Assembly: GCA_030152865.1 (NCBI GenBank)
Contig: JASLIW010000020.1
Coordinates: 1-12,038, forward strand
DNA: 12,038 nt
Direction: 5' to 3'
Source of the DNA: Bacteroides sp.
GTDB taxonomy: Bacteria; Bacteroidota; Bacteroidia; Bacteroidales; Bacteroidaceae
A program made the translations under genes and the position numbers. Below are positions 1-7,253 of this stretch, piece by piece (within the stretch, counting starts at the first letter, position 1; every line of letters starts with the position of its first letter). The notes beneath the pieces were generated by a model. It worked only from the letters and a program-made list of their open reading frames with translations. It ran no database searches and was not told the DNA's origin.

Positions 1-369
1 AGGTATTAGGATAAGACCTTGTAAATAAGTCTAAATAATTCCTGTTCGAACTAGCTCGGCTGGGCTGAGAAAATGAGGCAGGGATCTTTGGGTCCTGATA
101 CAGGGAACTAATCTTTTTTGGCCCTGATCCATGAGGTAAAGCACAAGGGCAAAACACAGCGCATAGAAAATAGGATGTTGCAGCCTAGATCATAAAGAGT
201 CAAAATGCTGAATTCTTGATAGATAGTAAAATATACTGCCCAGCTCTTTTGGTTTTTTAACGGGTGGGCGAGATTTTTCTTTTGAAACAAGCTTAAAAAA
301 TAGCATCTTTGCAGATAGGTTTCTAGTCATTAAGGGATTGAATAGAATATTAAATTACAATTACAATAA
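1..369. other. Upstream region without a convincing gene
   Basis: No frame in this stretch gives a recognisable protein. On the minus strand a frame opens at an ATG at 306-304 and runs to a TAG at 33-31, broken once by a TGA at 192-190; its product resembles nothing I know. Small hairpins are visible, for example CTCGGC/GCTGAG at 55-69 with a TGG loop (one G-U pair), and CCTG/CAGG at 94-104. Neither is followed by a T-run on the + strand, so neither is a terminator for a gene further left. The only functional element I can support is the promoter at its right end, which serves the gene at 370. The first 28 bases could hold the last codons of an upstream gene (a frame ending in TAA at 26-28), but that is too short to judge. 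Confidence 0.5.
281..311 (+). promoter_or_regulatory. Bacteroidetes-type promoter for the unit starting at 370
   Basis: A TTTG at 281-284 matches the Bacteroidetes -33 element. Exactly 19 bp later, CATCTTTG at 304-311 matches the -7 consensus TAnnTTTG at all but the first base. The 19-bp spacing is within the usual range for this phylum. Transcription would start near 318, leaving a leader of about 50 nt before the ATG at 370. The match is by eye only. Confidence 0.55.
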
Positions 370-1608
370 ATGGGACGAACAAAACAACTCGTATGTGCTT
401 TGCTTTTTACTCTAATATCTGGAGTAATGTATGCACAAAATAACACAAACTCTCCCTATACTCGCTATGGCTATGGTCAGTTAAGTGATCAACATTCTGC
501 ACGCAGTAAAGCCATGGGGGGTGTATCTTATGCTTTACGTGATAACTCTCAGATAAATTTTGCAAATCCCGCCTCTTACACAGCCATGGATTCACTGACG
601 TTCATGTTTGAGGGAGGAATGACTTTTCAGAACACAAACTTTTCTGATGGAGATACTAAGTTAAATGCCAAAAACTCAAGTTTTGATTACTTGGTCCTTC
701 AGTTTCGTCTCAAAAAGTGGGCAGCCATGAGTATGGGAGTCTTACCCGTAACCAATCGTGGCTATAACTTTTCAGACTCACGTATTAACGATAATCCCGA
801 AGCCTCTCATATCGTAAATTATAAGGGTAGCGGTGGCTTGCATCGTGGCTATATGGGATTCGCTATCAACCCTATGAAAAGACTGTCAGTAGGAGCGAAC
901 GTGTCTTACTTGTGGGGAACATTGAAACACGATATAAACATCTTGTTTCCTAACTCTATCTCATCCAACTCGAATACGCATCGCAAAAGAAGTATCATAC
1001 TCAAAGGTGTTAAGCTAGATTTTGGAGCTCAGTACATTCTTCCTATCAATGAAAGACATGAGTTGACTTTTGGAGCTGTTTATTCACCTAAATTAAGCAT
1101 CTCTAATGATATTGAGGTTGAGAGCTTGGATAATACACTAGAATTTGATAAATACTCTTCTAAGTTCGATCTTCCTACAAGCTACGGCTTGGGAGTAGCC
1201 TATAATAAAGACAAAAAACTGTTGGTGGCTCTTGATGTAATGAGAGAAGAGTGGAGTAAGGCTAGATTTAGAAATGAGTACAGTATGCTCGATCAAACCC
1301 GTGTGTCAGTTGGTGCAGAATACTTACCTGCTCTATTTTCTCGTAATTACTTTGCAACAATTAAGTATCGAGTAGGTTTTTACTATTCTACTCCTTATTA
1401 TAAGATTAACAATCAACGTGCTGCTAAAGAGTTTGGTGTGAGTGCAGGTTTTGGTATCCCTATACCAAAGGTGAAATCACAGCTCAATATCTCTGCGCAA
1501 TATGTACGAGTGAGTGGAAAAACAGATGACTTCTTGTCTGAAAACCATATTCGTATTAACTTAGGCCTTGTCTTTAATGAAAGATGGTTCTTTAAACGCA
1601 AAATTTAA
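370..1608 (+). CDS. Outer-membrane beta-barrel protein of unknown function
   Basis: This 412-residue protein begins with a Sec signal peptide: a Lys/Arg n-region (MGRTK), a hydrophobic core at about 7-20, and a probable cut after YA or YAQ near residue 22-23. The mature part starts with the SPYTRYGYGQL and NFANPASY motifs (about 28-70), which are typical of a Bacteroidetes outer-membrane protein group distantly like PorV/FadL barrels. The remainder alternates polar and aromatic residues as beta-strands do, and it ends in a hydrophobic strand close to the C-terminus (LGLVFNERWFF). It should lie in the outer membrane as a channel or assembly partner; the substrate is unknown. It is the first gene of a probable four-gene unit that continues with a TPR protein, lptC and a CBS-domain protein. 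The start has a matching promoter upstream and no Shine-Dalgarno, as is normal for the phylum. I recognise the general class but not a named gene. Confidence 0.8.
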   Translation: MGRTKQLVCALLFTLISGVMYAQNNTNSPYTRYGYGQLSDQHSARSKAMGGVSYALRDNSQINFANPASYTAMDSLTFMFEGGMTFQNTNFSDGDTKLNAKNSSFDYLVLQFRLKKWAAMSMGVLPVTNRGYNFSDSRINDNPEASHIVNYKGSGGLHRGYMGFAINPMKRLSVGANVSYLWGTLKHDINILFPNSISSNSNTHRKRSIILKGVKLDFGAQYILPINERHELTFGAVYSPKLSISNDIEVESLDNTLEFDKYSSKFDLPTSYGLGVAYNKDKKLLVALDVMREEWSKARFRNEYSMLDQTRVSVGAEYLPALFSRNYFATIKYRVGFYYSTPYYKINNQRAAKEFGVSAGFGIPIPKVKSQLNISAQYVRVSGKTDDFLSENHIRINLGLVFNERWFFKRKI

Positions 1609-1642
1609 AACACTTAGAATACGTAACTTAATATAATATAAG

Positions 1643-2974
1643 ATGAAAATTACAAGACTATTTGCTGTTGTAATGCTGTTATTAGGATTTGCAGCAATGC
1701 CAGCGTCGGCTCAAGTAAATGAGGAGTGTGCCTCAAATAGTAGTATTTCTCATGAGGCTGTAAAGGCAGGTAATTTTAAAGCTGCATACGCACCATGGAA
1801 AGAAGTACTAAAAGCATGCCCACTTTTACGCTATTATACTTTTACTGACGGATTTGAAATTCTAACTCATTTCTTAGGCGAAGTAGAACGGGGCTCTGAT
1901 GATTACAATAAGTACTTTGATGAGTTAATGGCCTTGCATGATACTCGTATGAAATACATTCCTGACTTTAAAGAAAAAGGTTTAGGAGGCATTCCTAGTC
2001 AGGCAGAAGCTATCGGATTGAAGGTAGTAGATTACCTAGAGTATTGTACTAATCCTGATGTTGAACAAGCTTATGCTTGGGCTAAAGAATCTGTTGAGAA
2101 TGAGAAGGACAACTCACAGCCTATCGTACTTTTCCAGTTCATTAGCTTATCACAAGCAAAGTTGCAGATGAGTGATTCTCACAAAGAACAGTTCATCAAC
2201 GACTATCTATTAGCTGTATCGAGTGCACAAGGAGCGATTGATCAGATGACTGATGAAACCTACAAAAACGTGTATGAAGAGGTAAAAAGCAATGTGACAG
2301 CTATGTTTATCAACAGTGGTGCTGCAGATTGTGATTTCATAGAGTCAACTTATGCTCCTATTGTTGAGGAAAACAAGGACAACCTAGAACGCTTACAAGA
2401 AATAGCAGCTTTGATGAAAAGCTTAGGTTGTAGAGATCAAGACGCATACGCACAAGCCAACTACTACGCTTATCAAATAGAGCCTACAGCTGAAGCTGCT
2501 TTAGGATGCGGTGTAAGAGCTTATAAAAAAGGTGATATTAATGAGGCAATTAAGTTTATTGATGAAGCAATTGAGCTAGAAACAGATGTTGCTAAGAAAG
2601 CAGAAAACTCTTATGCTTCAGCTACTATTCTGTTCTCAGCCAAGCGTTACAGTCAAGCTAGATCTTATGCATTAAAAGCGCTTAGCTTTAATCCAAACTA
2701 TGGATCAGCTTATATCTTAATAGCTAAGCTTTATGGTTCAAGCCCCAACTGGAGTGATGATCCGATCATGAATAGATGTACCTACTTCTTGGTACTAGAC
2801 AAGCTATACCGTGCAAAAGCAGTAGATTCTAGTGTAGCTCAAGAAGCGAATGAATTGATTAACTTATACTCTCAACACACTCCATCTACCCAAGACCTAT
2901 TTATGATGGGTTATAAGAAAGGTGATACAGTAAAGATCGGTGGCTGGATTGGAGAGTCTACTACAATAAAATAA
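1643..2974 (+). CDS. Secreted tetratricopeptide-repeat protein
   Basis: This 443-residue protein has a clean signal peptide, with a hydrophobic core at 5-19 and a signal peptidase I site at ASA|Q (23/24), so it is expected in the periplasm. The rest is mostly alpha-helical. The clearest TPR-like helix pairs lie at about 284-317 (GVRAYKKGDINEAIKFIDEA) and 318-351 (ATILFSAKRYSQARSYALKA). An earlier helical pair at about 36-58 (KAGNFKAAYAPWKEVLK) has the same character. Several scattered cysteines (29, 59, 135, 230, 262, 289, 379) could form disulfides after export. The C-terminus carries a compact GDTVKIGGWIGE segment that I recall being shared among Bacteroidetes homologues. It lies 34 nt after the barrel gene and 3 nt before the lptC start, so it is probably cotranscribed with both. 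TPR proteins usually scaffold protein complexes; the partner here is unknown, and the neighbouring barrel and LptC are only guesses. Confidence 0.8.
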   Translation: MKITRLFAVVMLLLGFAAMPASAQVNEECASNSSISHEAVKAGNFKAAYAPWKEVLKACPLLRYYTFTDGFEILTHFLGEVERGSDDYNKYFDELMALHDTRMKYIPDFKEKGLGGIPSQAEAIGLKVVDYLEYCTNPDVEQAYAWAKESVENEKDNSQPIVLFQFISLSQAKLQMSDSHKEQFINDYLLAVSSAQGAIDQMTDETYKNVYEEVKSNVTAMFINSGAADCDFIESTYAPIVEENKDNLERLQEIAALMKSLGCRDQDAYAQANYYAYQIEPTAEAALGCGVRAYKKGDINEAIKFIDEAIELETDVAKKAENSYASATILFSAKRYSQARSYALKALSFNPNYGSAYILIAKLYGSSPNWSDDPIMNRCTYFLVLDKLYRAKAVDSSVAQEANELINLYSQHTPSTQDLFMMGYKKGDTVKIGGWIGESTTIK

Positions 2975-2977
2975 TGT

Positions 2978-3604
2978 ATGTTTTTTTGTAAAAAAACGAC
3001 AATAAAACCACTTTTTAAAAGCATTATAGTGACTCTAGTGGTCACTATAATGCTTTTTTCTATCGCTTTGCCCTCCTCCTGCTCTGGAAAGAAAGACAAG
3101 TTGGCCGAAGTGGTAACTAATCGTGACTCCTTGCCTGTTTTGCGTACCTTAGGTATGGAGTCATTGGTGTCAGACTCAGGTGTGATACGCTATCGTATAA
3201 GAGCTGGAGAGTGGTTGATGTTCGATAAGATGGAACCTCCCTACTGGGCTTTTGAAGAGGGTATACACATGGAACGCTTTGATAGCCTCTTGCGGGTAGA
3301 TGCAGATATCAAGGCAGATACAGCTTACTTTTACAATAAAGAGAACTTGTGGAAGCTGATTTCTCAGGTAGAGATTGTCAATTTAAATGGTGAGAAGTTT
3401 CTAACAAATTTGCTATATTGGAATCAAGAAACAGAAAAAGTGTATACTGACGACTACATTACCATTATAAGTGGAGATAATATCCTACATGGTTATGGGA
3501 TGGATGCCGACCAGCGCTTAGAGAATTTTGTAATTCGCAAGCCAATGGGGGATGGGTATATTGATCTTAATGCTAATAAACAGAATACTGACTCAATAGA
3601 ATGA
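2978..3604 (+). CDS. lptC: LPS export periplasmic protein LptC
   Basis: LptC is the single-pass inner-membrane component that takes lipopolysaccharide from the LptBFG transporter and passes it to the periplasmic bridge. The 208-residue product has the hallmarks of the Bacteroidetes form: GEWLMFDKMEPPYWAFEEGI (77-96), IKADTAYFYNKENLWKL (111-127), GEKFLTNLLYWNQETEKVY (138-156) and HGYGMD (171-176). The length fits the family. The N-terminus has lysines at 5, 6, 10 and 14, a hydrophobic stretch at about 15-31, and Cys35 in LPSSC, so it could be a lipoprotein or be held by the uncleaved segment. The ATG at 2978 is preferred because the positive n-region is needed for a normal signal; Met25 would leave no charge ahead of a very short core. 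It starts 3 nt after the TPR gene and overlaps the next gene by ATGA. Oddly, a perfect terminator-like hairpin lies within codons 14-27. Confidence 0.9.
   Translation: MFFCKKTTIKPLFKSIIVTLVVTIMLFSIALPSSCSGKKDKLAEVVTNRDSLPVLRTLGMESLVSDSGVIRYRIRAGEWLMFDKMEPPYWAFEEGIHMERFDSLLRVDADIKADTAYFYNKENLWKLISQVEIVNLNGEKFLTNLLYWNQETEKVYTDDYITIISGDNILHGYGMDADQRLENFVIRKPMGDGYIDLNANKQNTDSIE
2980..2997 (+). repeat. T7/A7 inverted repeat at the start of lptC
   Basis: GTTTTTTT and AAAAAAAC are separated by only GT, so the first seven codons of lptC form an 8-bp self-complementary A/T stem. It contains a run of seven T (2981-2987) and a run of seven A (2990-2996). It is thermodynamically weak, with a loop too small to close fully. 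It could affect translation initiation or be a slippage site, but nothing in a single sequence shows that. Confidence 0.4.
3017..3059 (+). terminator. Terminator-like hairpin inside the lptC signal-peptide codons
   Basis: A perfect 17-bp inverted repeat pairs 3017-3033 with 3041-3057 around the 7-nt loop TCTAGTG (3034-3040), and the right arm ends in six T (3054-3059). Stem plus T-run is the form of a rho-independent terminator. The stem is AT-rich at its base (four A-U pairs) and contains only five G-C pairs, so its strength is uncertain. It begins 42 nt after the TPR stop codon and occupies lptC codons 14-27 without breaking the frame. It could partly end transcription after the TPR gene, attenuate lptC and the downstream CBS gene, or hinder early elongation by ribosomes. 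Confidence 0.45.
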
Positions 3605-4863
3605 CAATTCAACTCTTATTATTTCTTCTTGTGACCATGTTTTTCTCCGCCTTCTTTTCAGGGATGGAGATTGCTTTTGTTTCCATCGACAAGCTTCGGT
3701 TTGAGATGGAAAAAGGGACAGGAATAACTTCTAAAATCCTATCCTTATTCTACAAAAGCCCCAACAATTTTATATCGACCATGCTGGTGGGTAATAATAT
3801 TGCTTTGGTAATATATGGTATTCTAATGGCGCTGGCACTAGACCAGTTATTTCTGAATGCTTTAGTTTCCAACTCTTTCCTACGGATGTTGATTCAAACG
3901 CTTGTATCAACAGTGATTATCCTTTTTACAGGTGAGTTTCTTCCTAAGGCACTTTTCAAAATCAACCCCAACTTTGTATTGCGGCTATTTGCTATACCTT
4001 TGTTGTTTTGCTACATCCTGCTTTACCCTATATCACTGATAGCATCTTCACTTTCCTATCTTATCCTCCGTATTTTTGGGGTAAAGGTGAATAAGGAAGT
4101 ATCTAATAAAGCCTTTTCCAAGGTTGATTTGGACTATTTTATTCAATCGGGTATAGAAAACTCAGAGAGCAAAGAGGATATAGAAAATGAGGTGCAGATC
4201 TTCCAGAATGCCCTGGATTTTTCGGATGTTAAGATTCGAGACTGTATTGTTCCTCGTACAGAGATTGTTGCATTGGATGTAACAGCCTCTAGAGAAGAGT
4301 TAATGAATCTCTTTGTAGAGACCGGCTTATCTAAAATTATAATTTACCAAGAGAGCATTGATAAGGTGATTGGTTATATTCACTCCTCCGAGATGTTTCG
4401 TAGTAAAGGGGATTGGAGAGAGCGTGTACAAGAGGTTCCGATCGTGCCTGACACCATGGCTGCGCATAAGCTTATGAAGCTCTTTATGACACTGAAGAAA
4501 ACAATAGCTGTTGTTGTTGACGAGTTTGGGGGTACCTCAGGTATTGTCGCCTTGGAGGATTTAGTTGAAGAGATTTTTGGAGAAATAGAGGATGAGCATG
4601 ATACCCCCTCCTTTATATGTAAGAAAATAAGTGATACGGAGTACATTCTATCAGCTCGTCTTGAGATAGAGCGTGTGAATGAAATGTTTGACTTAGACCT
4701 GCCAGAATCAGATGATTACTTAACGATCGGTGGGCTTATTTTACATATTTACCAGAGCTTACCCAAGTTGCACGAACTCATCACGATTGGCAAGTTTGAG
4801 TTTAAGACCTTGAAAGTTACAACGAATAAAATAGAGCTCGTGCGCTTAAATATAATAGAATAA
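3601..4863 (+). CDS. CNNM/CBS/CorC-type membrane protein (hemolysin family)
   Basis: This 420-residue protein has the three-part layout of the HlyC/CorC or CNNM family. Residues 1-190 form the DUF21/CNNM membrane domain, with helices near 3-20, 60-80, 95-112 and 128-158 and the family motif FFSGMEIAFVS (18-28), plus MLVGNN (61-66). Residues about 213-335 are a pair of CBS domains containing VPRTEIVALD (217-226) and VVDEFGGTSGIVALEDLVEE (305-324). Residues about 345-418 form the CorC_HlyC domain with DDYLTIGGLIL (371-381). Family members are linked to Mg2+ or other divalent-cation transport; the hemolysin name is historical and no toxin role is implied. It resembles GldE of gliding Bacteroidetes in layout, but nothing here shows a motility role. 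Its ATG overlaps the lptC stop codon (ATGA, 3601-3604), so the two are probably translationally coupled. About 116 nt of non-coding sequence follows. Confidence 0.9.
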   Translation: MTIQLLLFLLVTMFFSAFFSGMEIAFVSIDKLRFEMEKGTGITSKILSLFYKSPNNFISTMLVGNNIALVIYGILMALALDQLFLNALVSNSFLRMLIQTLVSTVIILFTGEFLPKALFKINPNFVLRLFAIPLLFCYILLYPISLIASSLSYLILRIFGVKVNKEVSNKAFSKVDLDYFIQSGIENSESKEDIENEVQIFQNALDFSDVKIRDCIVPRTEIVALDVTASREELMNLFVETGLSKIIIYQESIDKVIGYIHSSEMFRSKGDWRERVQEVPIVPDTMAAHKLMKLFMTLKKTIAVVVDEFGGTSGIVALEDLVEEIFGEIEDEHDTPSFICKKISDTEYILSARLEIERVNEMFDLDLPESDDYLTIGGLILHIYQSLPKLHELITIGKFEFKTLKVTTNKIELVRLNIIE

Positions 4864-4894
4864 GCTTTTTCTTGAAATTTTTATTGGATTTCGC

Positions 4895-4926
4895 TTAGAT
4901 GCATGTTTGCTTTTTTTGTATCTTCG
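4895..4926 (+). promoter_or_regulatory. Probable promoter of the PpiD-like gene
   Basis: TATCTTCG at 4919-4926 matches the Bacteroidetes -7 consensus TAnnTTTG with one mismatch. The -33 element is weaker: TTAG at 4895-4898 is 20 bp upstream, and a better TTTG at 4906-4909 is too close at 9 bp. Transcription would start near 4933 and leave an A-rich leader of about 47 nt with no Shine-Dalgarno, which is usual for highly expressed Bacteroidetes genes. Confidence 0.45.
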
Positions 4927-4979
4927 TGCGCTTATACATATGAATTTAAATAAAAAATCAAAAATAGTATAAAAATAAA

Positions 4980-7118
4980 ATGGCAACACTACAAAAAATT
5001 AGATCTACAGGACCACTCTTAGTTGGGGTGATCGCTTTAGCGCTTTTTGCATTCATCGCTGGTGATGCATTAAAAGTATTCCAACCAAGACAGCCACAAG
5101 ATGTGGGAGAAGTAGATGACACAACACTATCTATTCGTGAATATCAGCAGCTAGTTGATGAGTACTCAGACATCCAAAAAATGATGTCAGGTGGTTCTCT
5201 TTCTGAGATGGAATCCAACCAAGTAAAAGACATGGTATGGAATAGCTTTGTATCCAATCAGTTGATTTCTAATGAGGCTGAAAAACTTGGTTTAGTAGTA
5301 ACAGTTGATGAGCTTAACTCTATCTTAGATCAAGGTAGCAGCCGTATGCTAGGCTTAGCATCTATGTTTGTAAATCAGCAAACAGGGATGTTTGATAAAG
5401 ATCAGCTGTTTATGTTCTTAGATGAATATGCAAGATTAGAGCAAGCAGGCGGTAATATTGATCCGAATTATGCTGCTCAGCTCCATCAGGTACATGCGAT
5501 CTGGACTTTTGTAGAGAAATCCATCATCCAGGAGAGATTGGCACAAAAATACACTTCATTGGTGAGCTCAGGTATGATTTCTAACAAAGTAGAAGCTGAA
5601 TCTAGCTTTGAAGGTAGAACAATACAGTCAGATCTATTAGCTGCTTTAGTTCCTTTCAGAAGTATTGATGAATCAAGCGTAGAACTATCTAATGCTGACT
5701 TAGAAAACTATTACAAAGAAAATATAGAGCGCTTTAAGCAAGAGAACGAATCTCGTATTATTAAGTACATCGATGTGAAGGTAAATCCTAGCGCTCAAGA
5801 TGTGCAGGACTTGCAAGAAGAGGTTACTGAATATGCCGACTTACTTGAAGACAATGAAGCAGATTACGAATCTATCATTAATGGAACATCAGGTTCTATG
5901 CTTCCCTACAATAATGGATACTTTAGCTTAGAGCTCTATCCAGAAGATGTAGTAGCGAGAGTAAAAACACTTCAAGTGGGTGAGGTTTCAACTGTTTATA
6001 CCAACTCTCAAGATGCCACTATCAATGCAGTGAAAGTCGTAGATAAAAAGAATCTTCCAGACTCTATCCAGTTTAGAATGCTACAGGTATACTTGCCTGA
6101 TGCAGAAGCTATGGAGTCAAAGACAGATAGCATAATTACAGCCCTAAGAAATGGTGCTGACTTTGCTAGCATATCAGAAGAAGAGAATCAGCCAGCTGAA
6201 GCCTTTTGGTTGTCAGAGAAGACAATTACTTCTAATGAGCAATTTATATTCTACAATGAGCTCTTAGATATGAAGAAGAATGAAATTAAGAAAGTACCTT
6301 TCCAAGGTGGCAATATTATTCTTCAACAGCTAAACAGCAAGAACTTTGGTGAAAAGTATAAATTAGCAGTCATCAAACGTGAAATGGAGATAAGTTCAGA
6401 AACAGCAACTAAAGCTTACAACGAGTTTAGTCAGTTTGTTGCTGAAAACGGAACCATTGAATCTATGGTAAATAATGCTGAAGATGCTGGTTACCAAGTA
6501 GTAGAATACGAACTCTATTCAGCGATGCATAATATTGCTAATATCGGTTCTACTAAAGAAGCTTTAAGATGGGCCTTTGATGCTAAGAAAGATGAGTTAT
6601 CTACGATCTATGAGTGTGGTGCTGACAATGATCACTTGCTGGTACTCGGTGTAACTGAAATTATACCAGAAGGATATACACCCATGCATCGTGTAATGGA
6701 TCAAGTTCGTGCAGGAGCCTTGAACAAGAAGAAAGCAGCTTATATTGAAACTCAATTTGCAAATGCTAATCCTTCTACTATAGAAGAGGCTGCTCAGGTG
6801 GAGTATGCTGTATTAGATACTATCAAACACGTTAACTTCGCTTCTCCTGCCTTTGTAGCTAAAACAGGTACCAGTGAAACTGTGATCAGTGGTTATGCTG
6901 CAGGTGCAAAAGAAAACGCATTAAGCAAACCTATTACTGGTAACCAAAGTGTCATGATGCTTAGTGTGATCAAACGTCAAAAGAGCGATGAAGAGTTAGA
7001 TATAGAAGCAGAAAAGGCAAAGGTGATGAATGAAAATCGTTATTACTCAGGTAATACAATTTTACTTGACCTAGCTAACAAAGCCATAATTAAAGATTAT
7101 CGATACCTTTACTTTTAA
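4980..7118 (+). CDS. PpiD-like membrane-anchored periplasmic chaperone / peptidyl-prolyl isomerase
   Basis: This 712-residue protein has the characteristic Bacteroidetes PpiD start: a short cytoplasmic tail (MATLQKIRSTG), one transmembrane helix at about 12-28, then GDALKVFQPRQ leading to the periplasm. Residues about 35-230 correspond to the SurA/PpiD N-terminal chaperone domain. Two parvulin-like segments follow, at about 258-355 and 363-455, the second marked by FRMLQVYLPDAEA and NGADFASISEE. A helical C-terminal part continues to 712. Family members bind newly translocated proteins at the Sec translocon and help outer-membrane protein folding. The usual parvulin signatures (a His in an ARHIL-like strand, GGDLGWF) are not visible in either segment, so isomerase activity is doubtful and a chaperone role is more likely. 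The gene has its own probable promoter and a strong terminator, so it is probably monocistronic. It sits between lptC and lptE units, in keeping with envelope biogenesis. Confidence 0.85.
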   Translation: MATLQKIRSTGPLLVGVIALALFAFIAGDALKVFQPRQPQDVGEVDDTTLSIREYQQLVDEYSDIQKMMSGGSLSEMESNQVKDMVWNSFVSNQLISNEAEKLGLVVTVDELNSILDQGSSRMLGLASMFVNQQTGMFDKDQLFMFLDEYARLEQAGGNIDPNYAAQLHQVHAIWTFVEKSIIQERLAQKYTSLVSSGMISNKVEAESSFEGRTIQSDLLAALVPFRSIDESSVELSNADLENYYKENIERFKQENESRIIKYIDVKVNPSAQDVQDLQEEVTEYADLLEDNEADYESIINGTSGSMLPYNNGYFSLELYPEDVVARVKTLQVGEVSTVYTNSQDATINAVKVVDKKNLPDSIQFRMLQVYLPDAEAMESKTDSIITALRNGADFASISEEENQPAEAFWLSEKTITSNEQFIFYNELLDMKKNEIKKVPFQGGNIILQQLNSKNFGEKYKLAVIKREMEISSETATKAYNEFSQFVAENGTIESMVNNAEDAGYQVVEYELYSAMHNIANIGSTKEALRWAFDAKKDELSTIYECGADNDHLLVLGVTEIIPEGYTPMHRVMDQVRAGALNKKKAAYIETQFANANPSTIEEAAQVEYAVLDTIKHVNFASPAFVAKTGTSETVISGYAAGAKENALSKPITGNQSVMMLSVIKRQKSDEELDIEAEKAKVMNENRYYSGNTILLDLANKAIIKDYRYLYF

Positions 7119-7140
7119 GGTATAATCTATACAAATAGGT

Positions 7141-7174
7141 AAGGGGGATTAGCTAGCTAATCCCCCTTCTTTTT
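7141..7174 (+). terminator. Rho-independent terminator after the PpiD-like gene
   Basis: Positions 7141-7168 form a perfect 28-nt palindrome: AAGGGGGATTAG opens it and CTAATCCCCCTT closes it, with CTAG at the centre. It is followed by CTTTTT (7169-7174). The five G-C pairs near the base and the T-run only on the right side make it a one-directional terminator for + strand transcription. It starts 23 nt after the stop codon at 7118 and isolates the chaperone gene from rlmN. Confidence 0.9.
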
Positions 7175-7216
7175 ATATTGGTTTCAGCTCATGAAAGGAA
7201 TAAATGTATTTTTGTT

Positions 7217-7224
7217 TATCTTTG
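7217..7224 (+). promoter_or_regulatory. Promoter -7 box for the rlmN-lptE unit
   Basis: TATCTTTG is a perfect match to the Bacteroidetes -7 consensus TAnnTTTG and lies just downstream of a strong terminator, where a new promoter is needed. No good TTTG is found 19-21 bp upstream, so the -33 element is poor or differs. Transcription would begin near 7231, about 23 nt before the ATG at 7254. This position rules against an rlmN start at 7191, which would be upstream of the transcript. Confidence 0.55.
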
Positions 7225-7253
7225 TGAGACTGCACAAAAGTAATATTGTAGAT

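Noticed and set aside
40..60. GTTCGAAC resembling a tRNA T-loop
   Set aside because: No T-stem pairing, acceptor stem or anticodon arm can be built around it.
55..110. TPP-riboswitch-like words: CTGAGA (65-70), CCTGAT (94-99) and CAGGGAA (101-107) in the right order
   Set aside because: The conserved GGATAAT core and its helix between CCTGAT and the closing AGGGA are absent, spacing is wrong, and no thiamine gene follows.
4380..4646. 88-codon Ser-rich open frame on the minus strand
   Set aside because: It is antisense to the well-conserved CBS domains, and its low-complexity composition reflects their codons.
7116..7128. TATAAT-like -10 sequences after the PpiD-like gene, and a similar one at 1628-1641
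   Set aside because: The Bacteroidetes primary sigma factor prefers TAnnTTTG at -7; TATAAT in AT-rich spacers is expected by chance, and the first lies upstream of a strong terminator.
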